DNA of 8,751 nucleotides, taken from assembly GCA_007131525.1 (NCBI GenBank), contig SLQK01000073.1, positions 1 through 8,751 of the forward strand. The letters run 5' to 3'. Of the stretch, positions 1 to 6,030 are shown piece by piece. Position 1 is the first letter of the stretch. The number at the start of each line of letters is the position of its first letter. A program made the position numbers and the translations under genes. Origin of the DNA: Nitriliruptoraceae bacterium. Lineage in GTDB: Bacteria > Actinomycetota > Nitriliruptoria > Nitriliruptorales > Nitriliruptoraceae. The notes below the pieces were generated by a model, which ran no database searches, was not told where the DNA came from, and saw only the letters and a program-made list of their open reading frames with translations.

Positions 1-30
1 ACCCGCGCTTACCCGCGTCCACCCGCGCCG
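1..30. repeat. Three-copy 10-bp tandem repeat (ACCCGCG core)
   Basis: The heptamer ACCCGCG occurs at 1-7, 11-17 and 21-27, exactly 10 bp apart, with a variable three-base spacer (CTT, TCC, CCG). The array begins at the window edge, so more copies may lie to the left. A 10-bp period is about one helical turn and does not keep a reading frame from copy to copy. No function can be assigned. In DNA this GC-rich, a short array like this can arise by slippage. Confidence 0.6.
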
Positions 31-75
31 TGGCCTCGGGCGGCGCGTGCGGGGTGGCCGGGGTGGCGCAGCGGT

Positions 76-135
76 CATCGCCGGCCGACAGCCGGCCTCG
101 GTCCGCATCGCCGGCCGGCAGCCGGCCTCGGTCCG
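76..135. repeat. Two-copy 30-bp tandem repeat, one mismatch
   Basis: Bases 76-105 and 106-135 are adjacent copies of a 30-bp unit that differ only at A88 versus G118. Each unit carries an inverted-repeat core (GGCCGGC next to GCCGGCC in the second copy). The period keeps the reading frame, so if the region is coding it would give a duplicated decapeptide. In frame 2 on the plus strand this lies in a tail, open from the left edge, that would end at the TGA at 194-196. On the minus strand it would be a start-proximal stretch beginning at GTG 138 or ATG 108. No Shine-Dalgarno or recognisable protein supports either reading, so it is recorded as a repeat. It lies 30 bp past the usp stop codon and could fold in the usp 3' region. 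Confidence 0.7.
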
Positions 136-164
136 CACCGTCGGCGGCCGCCGGCCCCGCGGCG

Positions 165-1070
165 TCAGTGCTCCGACATCCTCGGCACCACGGTGACGGG
201 GATGTGGCTGTGCTGGATCAGCGAGCTGGCGACGCTACCGAGCACGAGCTTCGACACCGGTCCCAGGCCCCGCGAGCCCACCACCACCAGGTCAGCCCCG
301 CGCTCCTCGGCGACATCGAGCAGCGCCGTCCGGGCGTCGCCCTCGGCGACCACCGACTCGTGCTCCTCCAGGCCGCGGACGTGGAGCGGCGCGCACCAGT
401 CCTCCAGGAGGTCCGGCAGGCTCCGACCGCTCGTCGCCAGAGGCTGCACGCTCGGGTCCGGGATCGCTCCGGGGGCCGCGGCATGCACGGCGACGATCCG
501 GGCGCCGGTCCGTTCCGCGATGTCGGCCGCCGTGGCGAGGGCCCGGGCGGCGTGCGTGGAGCCGTCGACCCCGACCGCGATCGTGTCGAGCCGGACGCGC
601 CCGTCCCGTGGCAGGTGTCGGACGACGGTCACCGGGCAGGGAGCGTGCTCGCAGAGTTGCCGGCTGACCGAGCCGATCAGCAGCCCGCGGAAGCCGCCCA
701 CACCGCGGGATCCCACGACCATCATCGAGGCATGTCCGGCCGCGAGGTTGAGCAGCGCGCCGCTCGTCGGTCCGCGCACCACCTCGACGGTCACGTCGAG
801 GCCCTCGGGCTCGCCGATCGTCTCTGCGACCAGCTTGGTGAGGTGCTCGTTGAGCATGGCATCCGCGCGGGCAGGCTCGGGGAGCTCCACCCGACCGATC
901 CGCACGACCGTGTCCGAGGGGTACTGCCACGCCTCGACGACGTGCAGCGGGACGTCCAGGAGACGGGCCGCACCGGCGGCCCACTGCAGTGCCAGCCGGG
1001 AGCAGGTCGAGGTGTCGACGCCGACCAGCATCGCCCCGGCCGCGGTCGAGGTCCGGAGGCCGGTGACCAT
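165..1070 (-). CDS. Tandem universal stress protein (two UspA domains)
   Basis: This 301-residue protein has two Usp domains in tandem, about residues 13-150 and 161-296. Each has the family's ATP-binding signature G-x2-G-x9-G-[S/T], at residues 120-134 (GSRG...GS) and 265-279 (GSRG...GS), and a nucleotide-contacting Asp near its first strand (GVDTS, D19; GVDGS, D169). Each ends in the usual buried strand (CPVTVV and IPVTVV). Such cytosolic ATP-binding tandem Usps are common in actinobacteria and are linked to hypoxia, stationary phase or energy stress; the particular stress here is unknown. The ATG start is supported by a strong Shine-Dalgarno, AAGGAGG on the minus strand (1084-1078), 7 nt upstream. 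An internal ATG at codon 14 has no comparable site. The gene is transcribed away from glmU and is functionally unrelated to it. I saw no DosR-type box upstream. Confidence 0.95.
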   Translation of the reverse strand: MVTGLRTSTAAGAMLVGVDTSTCSRLALQWAAGAARLLDVPLHVVEAWQYPSDTVVRIGRVELPEPARADAMLNEHLTKLVAETIGEPEGLDVTVEVVRGPTSGALLNLAAGHASMMVVGSRGVGGFRGLLIGSVSRQLCEHAPCPVTVVRHLPRDGRVRLDTIAVGVDGSTHAARALATAADIAERTGARIVAVHAAAPGAIPDPSVQPLATSGRSLPDLLEDWCAPLHVRGLEEHESVVAEGDARTALLDVAEERGADLVVVGSRGLGPVSKLVLGSVASSLIQHSHIPVTVVPRMSEH

Positions 1071-1217
1071 GGATCACCCTCCTTGCAGGGGGAACCATCA
1101 TCGCCAAGGACGCGAAGGGCGGGCCAGGGTCCGAGGTCACAGCCGTGGACGTCGCCGCTCCGGCCCCGGATCGGCGCCCGCCCGGTCGGCCGTGCAGCGT
1201 GGACAGCGCGGCCGCTC

Positions 1218-1238
1218 GCTAGCGTCGGAGGTCAACGG
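1218..1238 (+). promoter_or_regulatory. Candidate glmU promoter or operator element (shared with prs)
   Basis: The 9-mer GCTAGCGTC at 1218-1226, followed after 3 bp by GGTCAAC, recurs upstream of prs at 2680-2700 (16 of 21 bases match). TAGCGT (1220-1225) fits the actinobacterial -10 pattern TANNNT and would put the start of transcription about 40-45 nt before the glmU ATG. There is no good -35: the nearest TTGACA-like hexamer, TGGACA at 1200-1205, is only 14 bp upstream, which is too close. The call rests on recurrence and position rather than a full promoter match. Confidence 0.3.
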
Positions 1239-1257
1239 GCGCCGGTGACCCCGGCGC
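1239..1257 (+). other. Stem-loop in the glmU 5' leader
   Basis: GCGCCGG (1239-1245) and CCGGCGC (1251-1257) form a perfect 7-bp stem with a 5-nt loop, TGACC. It lies 9 nt before the glmU Shine-Dalgarno (GGAGGG, 1267-1272). It could affect translation initiation or mRNA stability. In sequence this GC-rich, a stem of this size can occur by chance. Confidence 0.3.
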
Positions 1258-1275
1258 GTCGACCCTGGAGGGACC

Positions 1276-2643
1276 ATGTCCGCTGATGTCGCCGCCATCG
1301 TGCTCGCCGCCGGGCAGGGGACCCGGTTCCGTTCCGACACGGCGAAGGTCCTGCACCGGGCCGCGGGACGCACCCTGCTCGGGCACGTGCTGGAGGCCGT
1401 GCGGCCGCTGGGGCTCGGCCAGGTGCTCGTCGTGGTCGGCCACCAGGCCGACCAGGTCGGCGCCGAGGTGGCGGCCTCGGGGCTGCCCGGCGCAGGCACC
1501 GTGTTGCAGGCCGAGCAGCGCGGGACCGGGCACGCGGTCCAGGAGGCCGTCCCTGCCCTCGACCCGGCCATCCGGCGGGTGCTGATCCTGCCCGGCGACA
1601 CGCCGCTGCTGACCCCCGAGGTCCTGGGGGAGCTGCTCGCGGCCGGTCAGGACGGCGGCGCGCTGCTGACGGCGCGGATGCCCGACCCGACCGGCTACGG
1701 GCGCGTCGTCCGCGCCGAGGACGGCACCGTGGCACGGATCGTCGAGCACCGCGACGCCACCGACGCTGAGCTCGCCCTCGAAGAGATCAACGCCGGCATG
1801 TACCTCCTCGACCGTCAGCTGCTCGAGACCGCGCTGGCCCGTCTCAGCGATGACAACGCCCAGGGGGAGCTGTACCTGACCGACGTGGTCGAACTGCTGG
1901 CGGGCCAGGGGGCGCCCGTGGCCGCGGTGGTCGCCGACGCCGCGCGGATCGCCGGCGTCAACGACCGCTCACAGCTCGCGGCAGCCGCCACGGCGCTGCG
2001 GCGTGCGCACCTCGAGCACCTGATGCGCGACGTCGGCGTGAGCGTGACCGACCCCTCGACCACCTACGTGGACGTCGACATCGAGGTGGCGCGCGATGCG
2101 GTCCTGCTGCCCGGCACGATCCTCGAGTCGGGGACCACGGTGGGCCCCCGGTCGGTCGTCGGGCCCCACTCGCACCTGACCCGGTGCACGATCGGAGCGG
2201 ATGTCACCCTCCACAGCACCCGGGCGAGCGACGCGGTGGTGGGCGACGGGGCGAGCGTGGGGCCCTACACCCACCTCCGCCCCGGGACGGTGCTCGGGCG
2301 TACGACCAAGGTCGGCTCCTTCGCTGAGACCAAGAACGCGGTGGTGGGCGACGGCAGCAAGGTGCCGCACCTCGCCTACGTCGGTGACGCCACCGTCGGC
2401 GAGCGGGTCAACATCTCCTGCGGGGTGATCACCGTCAACTACGACGGGCGGACGAAGTCGCACACCATCATCGAGGACGGCGCGTTCGTGGGGTGCGACA
2501 CGATGCTGATCGCACCGGTCACGATCGGTGCCGGCGCGTACACGGCGGCGGGATCGACCATCACCGACGACGTCCCCCCGCGTGCGCTCGCGATCGCCCG
2601 CTCCCGCCAGACCGTGAAGGAGGGCTGGGTGGACCGGCGGTGA
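1276..2643 (+). CDS. glmU: Bifunctional GlmU (GlcNAc-1-P uridyltransferase / GlcN-1-P acetyltransferase)
   Basis: GlmU is cytosolic. It acetylates glucosamine-1-phosphate with acetyl-CoA, then couples the product to UTP to give UDP-GlcNAc for peptidoglycan. The N-terminal pyrophosphorylase half (about residues 1-230) shows LAAGQGTR, KVLH (K24), QAEQRGTGHA, GDTPLL (metal ligand D108), GYGRVVR and GVNDR (N229). The C-terminal left-handed beta-helix (about 250-455) keeps the acetyltransferase residues R335, K353, H365, Y368, N379 and K394, each 2 above the E. coli numbering, so both activities should be intact. The 455-residue length matches E. coli and Bacillus and lacks the roughly 40-residue tail of mycobacterial GlmU. 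The core reads NISCGVITVNYDG rather than the mycobacterial-type NIGASSVFVNYDG; Ser381 replaces the usual Gly. The ATG start agrees with the family N-terminus and follows GGAGGG at 1267-1272, a short 3-nt spacing. prs lies 76 bp downstream. Confidence 0.98.
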   Translation: MSADVAAIVLAAGQGTRFRSDTAKVLHRAAGRTLLGHVLEAVRPLGLGQVLVVVGHQADQVGAEVAASGLPGAGTVLQAEQRGTGHAVQEAVPALDPAIRRVLILPGDTPLLTPEVLGELLAAGQDGGALLTARMPDPTGYGRVVRAEDGTVARIVEHRDATDAELALEEINAGMYLLDRQLLETALARLSDDNAQGELYLTDVVELLAGQGAPVAAVVADAARIAGVNDRSQLAAAATALRRAHLEHLMRDVGVSVTDPSTTYVDVDIEVARDAVLLPGTILESGTTVGPRSVVGPHSHLTRCTIGADVTLHSTRASDAVVGDGASVGPYTHLRPGTVLGRTTKVGSFAETKNAVVGDGSKVPHLAYVGDATVGERVNISCGVITVNYDGRTKSHTIIEDGAFVGCDTMLIAPVTIGAGAYTAAGSTITDDVPPRALAIARSRQTVKEGWVDRR

Positions 2644-2644
2644 G

Positions 2645-2656
2645 CCGAGCGCTCGG
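2645..2656. promoter_or_regulatory. 12-bp perfect palindrome after glmU
   Basis: CCGAGCGCTCGG is a perfect dyad starting 1 nt after the glmU stop codon. It sits about 25 bp upstream of the candidate prs -10 (2682-2687). As DNA it could be an operator half. As RNA it gives only a 4-bp stem with a GCGC loop and has no T-tract, so it is a poor terminator. Function is unknown. Confidence 0.25.
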
Positions 2657-2679
2657 TGCTGCGTCCCAGGGGCGTGCCA

Positions 2680-2700
2680 GCTAGCGTCTCGGGTCCACCG
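2680..2700 (+). promoter_or_regulatory. Candidate prs promoter or operator element (shared with glmU)
   Basis: GCTAGCGTC at 2680-2688, then GGTCCAC after 3 bp, repeats the block found before glmU at 1218-1238. TAGCGT (2682-2687) fits TANNNT and would give a leader of roughly 25 nt for prs. The bases 17 bp upstream (CTGCGT, 2659-2664) match a -35 poorly. Together with the 76-bp gap after glmU, it suggests prs may have its own start site inside the glmU-prs unit. Confidence 0.3.
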
Positions 2701-2719
2701 ACACCGTGCCGGGGAGCCG

Positions 2720-3703
2720 ATGGAAGTCGTCACCAAGAAGCGGATGATGATCTTCGCAGGGTCGTCGTACCCCGAGCTGGCCCGCGAGGTCGCCGATCAT
2801 CTCGGGATGCGGCTCGGCCAGGTGAAGCTGTCGAGGTTCGCCAACGGTGAGCTGTACGCCCGCTTCACCGAGTCGGTCCGCGGTGCCGACGCCTTCGTGC
2901 TGCAGTCGCACCTGACGCTGCCCGGCGGTATGAGCATCAACGACTTCATCGTCGAGCAGCTCGTCATGCTCGATGCGCTCAAGCGGGCCTCGGCCAAGCG
3001 CACCGTCGCCGTGATCCCCTACTACGGCTACTCGCGCTCCGACAAGAAGGCCCAGTCCCGGGAGCCGATCTCCGCGCGGATGGTCGCGGACATGTACGAG
3101 TCGGTCGGGGTGGATCGGATCATGTCCGTCGACCTGCACACAGGGCAGATCCAGGGGTTCTTCCACGACCCCTTCGACCACCTCACCGCCCTGCCGCTGC
3201 TCAAGTCCTGGATCGTGGAGCACACCGTTCCCGAGGAGCGGGTCATCGTCTCCCCCGACGCCGGGCGGGTCCGGCTGACCGAGAAGTTCGCGGGCCACCT
3301 CGGTGCCCCCATCGCGATCCTCCACAAGCGTCGTGACCCCGGTCAGCACAACGTCTCGGTGACCCTCGACGTGATCGGTGACGTGGCGGGACGGACCGCG
3401 ATCCTGATCGATGACATGATCGACACCGCCGGGACGATCGTCGGGGCGGCGGAGCTGCTGAAGGAGCGTGGCGCCAAGCGGGTGGTGGCCTGCGCGACCC
3501 ATCCGATCTTCTCCGAGCACGCGGCCGAACGCCTGCAGAACTCCGTGATCGAGTCGGTCGTGGTCACCAACACGATCCCGATCCCACCCGAGCGCCGCTT
3601 CAGCAAGCTCGTGGTGCTCTCGATCGCCCCGATCCTCGCCTCGGCGCTGCGCGCGGTGTTCGAGGACCAGTCGGTGTCGGAGATCTTCCAGGGCGAGAAC
3701 TGA
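2720..3703 (+). CDS. prs: Ribose-phosphate pyrophosphokinase (PRPP synthetase)
   Basis: Prs transfers pyrophosphate from ATP to ribose-5-phosphate to make PRPP, the precursor of purines, pyrimidines, NAD, histidine and tryptophan. The 327-residue length is normal for class I enzymes. Visible motifs are the ATP-site segment RFANGE (F40, N42, E44, same numbering as B. subtilis), PYYGYSRSDKKAQSREPI, the metal-binding SVDLHTGQIQGFF, SPDAGRV (the form usual in actinobacteria), the catalytic HKRRDP loop and the PRPP-binding LIDDMIDTAGT. Near the C-terminus VLSIAPILASALRAVF is typical. The ATG at 2720 follows GGGGAG (2711-2716), 3 nt away. Starting there gives an N-terminus colinear with the B. subtilis enzyme; ATG codons at residues 9-10 are the alternative. 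Prs next to glmU is a conserved pairing that places two precursor-supplying enzymes together. Confidence 0.98.
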   Translation: MEVVTKKRMMIFAGSSYPELAREVADHLGMRLGQVKLSRFANGELYARFTESVRGADAFVLQSHLTLPGGMSINDFIVEQLVMLDALKRASAKRTVAVIPYYGYSRSDKKAQSREPISARMVADMYESVGVDRIMSVDLHTGQIQGFFHDPFDHLTALPLLKSWIVEHTVPEERVIVSPDAGRVRLTEKFAGHLGAPIAILHKRRDPGQHNVSVTLDVIGDVAGRTAILIDDMIDTAGTIVGAAELLKERGAKRVVACATHPIFSEHAAERLQNSVIESVVVTNTIPIPPERRFSKLVVLSIAPILASALRAVFEDQSVSEIFQGEN

Positions 3704-3717
3704 ACCCCACCGGACGC

Positions 3718-3742
3718 GACCCTGACCGCCGCGGTCCGGGTC
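3718..3742 (+). terminator. Hairpin just after prs, possible weak terminator
   Basis: GACCC (3718-3722) pairs with GGGTC (3738-3742), and inside it GACC (3724-3727) pairs with GGTC (3733-3736) around a GCCGC loop. This gives 9 bp with one T/C mismatch, 14 nt after the prs stop. No T-run follows, so it would have to work as a tailless terminator or an mRNA 3'-end stabiliser. It could also be chance pairing in GC-rich DNA. Confidence 0.3.
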
Positions 3743-3749
3743 CTGCGGG

Positions 3750-3779
3750 TTGCCGGGTCCGTGAGCGTGGCGGTACCGT
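3750..3779 (+). promoter_or_regulatory. Candidate sigma-70-type promoter for rplY
   Basis: TTGCCG (3750-3755) and TACCGT (3774-3779) are separated by 18 bp and fit the actinobacterial housekeeping pattern TTGNNN / TANNNT. This is the best promoter match in the window. Transcription would begin near 3786 and leave a leader of about 180 nt before the rplY ATG. It does not match the SigB pattern (GTTT / GGGTAT) that drives ctc in Bacillus. Confidence 0.4.
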
Positions 3780-3787
3780 GTCGGGCA

Positions 3788-3927
3788 CGGCCCGCGTTCG
3801 TCGCGGGCCGAGCGTGTGTTCCACCCTGGCGGCGACGTCAGCGCCCGGGATGCCTTCCTCCCGGCGCCGCGGCTGGAGGTGGCCTCGCGCGCCCCACGTG
3901 CCACCTCGCCGCCGTCACGACGGTGAC
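3788..3927 (+). other. Structured 5' leader of rplY: four consecutive stem-loops
   Basis: Four inverted repeats follow one another. (1) CGGCCCGCG 3788-3796 with CGCGGGCCG 3802-3810: 9 bp, perfect, loop TTCGT. (2) GCGCC 3841-3845 plus GGGA 3847-3850 with TCCC 3859-3862 plus GGCGC 3863-3867: 9 bp with one bulged C. (3) GAGGTGGC 3876-3883 with GCCACCTC 3900-3907: 8 bp, perfect, 16-nt loop. (4) GTCAC 3914-3918 with GTGAC 3923-3927: 5 bp, loop GACG. The stretch from the prs stop to the rplY start (3704-3967) has no convincing gene. The first hairpin could instead be a terminator for read-through from prs, although only GTGTGTT-type sequence follows it. A cis-regulatory role is inference. Confidence 0.4.
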
Positions 3928-3967
3928 CGACCCGCGTCGGGGACCTGCCACGACAAGGAACAGCCAG

Positions 3968-4648
3968 ATGTCCGATCAGCTGCACATCGTCGCCGAGGCC
4001 CGTACCCAGCTCGGCAAGGGCGCGACCGGGCGTCTGCGCCGCACCGGCCGCATCCCCGGGATCGTCTACGGCTACCGGGTGGACCCCACCCCCGTGCACG
4101 TCGACGCGCTCGCGCTGTACCACGCGCTGCACACCGAGGCGGGCGCGAACGCCCTGATCCGGCTCGAGTTCGACGGGGAGACCCACCTGACCGTCGCCCG
4201 GGACGTCCAGCGCCATCCCGTCAAGGGGCAGATGCAGCACGTGGACTTCCTGGCCGTGGACAAGGACGTGCAGATCTCCGTCGAGGTGCCGGTGAACCTG
4301 ACCGGGGAGGACGACCTCGGTGACGACAGCGGGGTGGTGAACCAGATCCTCTACACCGTCCCGGTGCTCGTGAAGCCGCTGGACGTGCCGAACTACCTCG
4401 AGCTGTCCATCGCCGGCCTGGAGATCGGCGACGTCAAGCGGGTCGAGGACCTGGCCGGCATGCTGCCCGCCGGTGCGGAGTTCGACATCGAACCGGACCG
4501 GACGATCGTCACCATCAACGCCCCGATCTCCGAGGAGGCCCTGGAGGCCCTGGAGGAGGCCGCCGGGATCGAGGCCGAGGAGCCGGAGCTGATCGGCGAG
4601 GAGCCCGACGAGGCGCCCGCCGACGAACCCACCGACGACGAGGGCTGA
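3968..4648 (+). CDS. rplY: 50S ribosomal protein L25, long Ctc/TL5 form
   Basis: This 226-residue protein is the two-domain form of L25 known as Ctc in Bacillus and TL5 in Thermus. It binds 5S rRNA in the large subunit. The N-terminal L25 domain (about residues 5-93) shows the family patterns GRLRRTGRIPGIVYG (residues 21-35) and HPVKGQMQHVDF. The C-terminal beta domain (about 97-186) includes VPVNLTGED and a proline-rich strand. The last 40 residues form an acidic, Glu/Asp-rich tail (EEALEALEEA..., ending TDDEG), common in this family. The frame is open upstream to a GTG at 3761, but that extension is Arg/Pro/Ala-rich and unlike L25. The ATG at 3968 follows AAGGA (3955-3959) at 8 nt and matches the family start. 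pth is 64 bp downstream; the pair is conserved and both act in translation. Confidence 0.97.
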   Translation: MSDQLHIVAEARTQLGKGATGRLRRTGRIPGIVYGYRVDPTPVHVDALALYHALHTEAGANALIRLEFDGETHLTVARDVQRHPVKGQMQHVDFLAVDKDVQISVEVPVNLTGEDDLGDDSGVVNQILYTVPVLVKPLDVPNYLELSIAGLEIGDVKRVEDLAGMLPAGAEFDIEPDRTIVTINAPISEEALEALEEAAGIEAEEPELIGEEPDEAPADEPTDDEG

Positions 4649-4712
4649 ACCCCTGCGCCTGCCGGGTGTTCGCCGTCGGCCCAGGACCGGTGACGCGGGC
4701 CTGGACGGCGCT

Positions 4713-5291
4713 GTGGCCGTCGAGCGGTGGTTGGTCGTCGGTCTCGGCAACCCGGGGGAGCGCTACGAGCACACCCGTCACAACGTTGGCGCGGACGCCG
4801 TGCGGCGCTTGGCGGCCGGCCGGCACGGCAGCTTCTCGCGCAACAAGCGGGCGCGGTGCGACATCGCCGAGGTCACGGTGGACGGCCAGCGGCTCGTGCT
4901 GGCGGTCCCCGACAGCTACATGAACCGCTCGGGTGAGCCGACCCAGGCCGCGGCGGCCTGGTACAAGGTCCCCACCGAGCGCGTGATCGTCTGCCACGAC
5001 GACCTCGATCTCGAACCCGGGCGGCTGCGGCTGAAGCGAGGCGGCGGCCACGCGGGGCACAACGGGCTCAAGGACATCGACCGGGCGTTGGGCACCCAGG
5101 ACTACCTGCGGGTCAGGATCGGTATCGGCCGCCCACCCGGGCGCATGCCAGCCCGCGACCACGTGCTTCGGCGGTTCCCGCCCTCCGAACGTGACACGAT
5201 GGACGTCGCGCTGGCCGAGGCGGCCCAGGCGGTCGTCACTCTCGTGACCGACGGGCTCGAACCGGCGCAGAACCGCTACCACACCCGATGA
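4713..5291 (+). CDS. pth: Peptidyl-tRNA hydrolase
   Basis: Pth cleaves the ester bond of peptidyl-tRNAs released from stalled ribosomes and so recycles tRNA; it is essential in most bacteria. The 192-residue length is typical. All key residues are present, each 3 above the E. coli numbering: N13 in GLGNPG, catalytic H23 in TRHNVG, N71 in YMNRSG, D96 in CHDDLDL and N117 in GHNGLK. RIGIGRPPGRM also fits. The GTG start gives the usual few residues before VVGLGNPG. Its Shine-Dalgarno is weak (GGACGG, 4703-4708) and could be partly masked by pairing of CCAGG (4681-4685) with CCTGG (4700-4704), so translation may depend on read-through from rplY. The gene ends in ATGA, and DUF4191 begins 50 bp later. 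Confidence 0.97.
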   Translation: MAVERWLVVGLGNPGERYEHTRHNVGADAVRRLAAGRHGSFSRNKRARCDIAEVTVDGQRLVLAVPDSYMNRSGEPTQAAAAWYKVPTERVIVCHDDLDLEPGRLRLKRGGGHAGHNGLKDIDRALGTQDYLRVRIGIGRPPGRMPARDHVLRRFPPSERDTMDVALAEAAQAVVTLVTDGLEPAQNRYHTR

Positions 5292-5341
5292 CGGACGAGG
5301 CCGCGAGGTCGGACCCTGCGCCGTGAGCTGAGGAGGAGCCC

Positions 5342-6004
5342 GTGAGGGAGAGGTTGCAGCAGATCCGGCAGGCCTGGACGCAGGTCCGTCAGGTCGACCC
5401 GAAGGTGGTGCCCTGGACCCTGCTCGGGGGCACGCTCGGGCTGCTGTTCGGCGTCGGCGTGGGTGCGCTGTCGCCCCTGGCGCCCCTGGTGGTCATGCCC
5501 GTCTTCGGCCTGATGTTCGCCCCGCTGGGGGCGCTGCTGGTGTTCAACCGTCGGGCCAGCAAGGCGCAGTACGCCGCCATCGAGGGGCAGCCGGGCGCCG
5601 CCGCGGCGGTGCTGCAGTCGATGCGGGGCCAGTGGTTCGTGACGCCGGCGGTGGCGGTCAACGCCAAGCAGGACATGGTGCATCGGGTGATCGGCCGCTG
5701 CGGCATCGTGCTGGTCGGCGAGGGGGCCGGCCAGCGCGTCAAGGGGCTGCTCGCCAAGGAACGCAAGCGCATGAGCAGGTCCGCCGGCGACGTCACCGTC
5801 ACGACGATCGTCGTCGGTGACCGTGACGGCGAGACGCCGCTCCGCAAGCTGCAGGTGACCCTGACCAAGCTGCCGAGGGAGCTCAAGAAGGGCGAGGTGC
5901 CCAAGCTGGAGCGCAAGCTCAAGCCCCTCGACCGGGAGCTGCCGATCCCCAAGGGCGTCGACCCGATGTCGGCGCTGAGCCGGCGACGTCCCAAGCCGCG
6001 CTGA
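5342..6004 (+). CDS. DUF4191-type two-helix membrane protein, function unknown
   Basis: This 220-residue protein resembles the actinobacterial family DUF4191 (Mycobacterium Rv2219-type), recognised from memory of the family pattern. A short basic N-terminus contains QIRQAW...VDPK. Two predicted membrane helices follow, about residues 22-43 and 46-68, split by a short SP turn. After them comes the family core: YAAIEGQPGAAAAVLQ, VTPAVAVN, MVHRVIGRCGIVLVGEG and a basic run around LLAKERKRM. The C-terminus is Lys/Arg/Pro-rich and probably cytoplasmic. No catalytic motif is evident and no biochemical role is known to me. The GTG start follows a strong AGGAGG (5331-5336) at 5 nt. In mycobacteria the family member lies next to lipA; here it lies between pth and mfd, probably in the same transcription unit. 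Confidence 0.88.
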   Translation: MRERLQQIRQAWTQVRQVDPKVVPWTLLGGTLGLLFGVGVGALSPLAPLVVMPVFGLMFAPLGALLVFNRRASKAQYAAIEGQPGAAAAVLQSMRGQWFVTPAVAVNAKQDMVHRVIGRCGIVLVGEGAGQRVKGLLAKERKRMSRSAGDVTVTTIVVGDRDGETPLRKLQVTLTKLPRELKKGEVPKLERKLKPLDRELPIPKGVDPMSALSRRRPKPR

Positions 6005-6008
6005 ACGC

Positions 6009-6030
6009 CGGTCGGACGCCGGGCCGACCG
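6009..6030 (+). other. Stem-loop between DUF4191 gene and mfd
   Basis: CGGTCGG (6009-6015) and CCGACCG (6024-6030) form a perfect 7-bp stem with an 8-nt loop. It fills most of the 44-bp gap and ends 8 nt before the mfd Shine-Dalgarno (GAGGAA, 6039-6044). No T-tract follows. It may be a weak terminator or processing site, or have no function. Confidence 0.3.

Noticed and set aside
1071..1275. DosR-type box or a clear usp promoter in the divergent intergenic region
   Set aside because: No GGGAC-WWAG-TCCC-like dyad and no convincing -35/-10 pair could be found reading toward usp, so none is annotated.
30..1286. Long plus-strand open frames opposite the usp gene
   Set aside because: The translation is Arg/Pro/Ser-rich without recognisable domains, while the minus strand encodes two complete Usp domains with intact ATP motifs and a strong ribosome-binding site.
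3741..3790. SigB-type promoter before rplY/ctc, as in Bacillus
   Set aside because: GGGTT (3747-3751) and GGTACC (3772-3777) are 20 bp apart and do not match the SigB consensus or its spacing. The TTGCCG/TACCGT reading fits better.
3761..3967. N-terminal extension of rplY from GTG 3761
   Set aside because: The extra 69 residues are Arg/Pro/Ala-rich and unlike L25. The ATG at 3968 has a well-placed AAGGA and matches the family N-terminus. The region is better explained as a promoter and leader.
2681..4750. A 689-codon open frame on the minus strand opposite prs and rplY
   Set aside because: It has the same composition artefact: low-complexity His/Asp/Arg-rich translation, and it spans two well-identified plus-strand genes and their intergenic gap.
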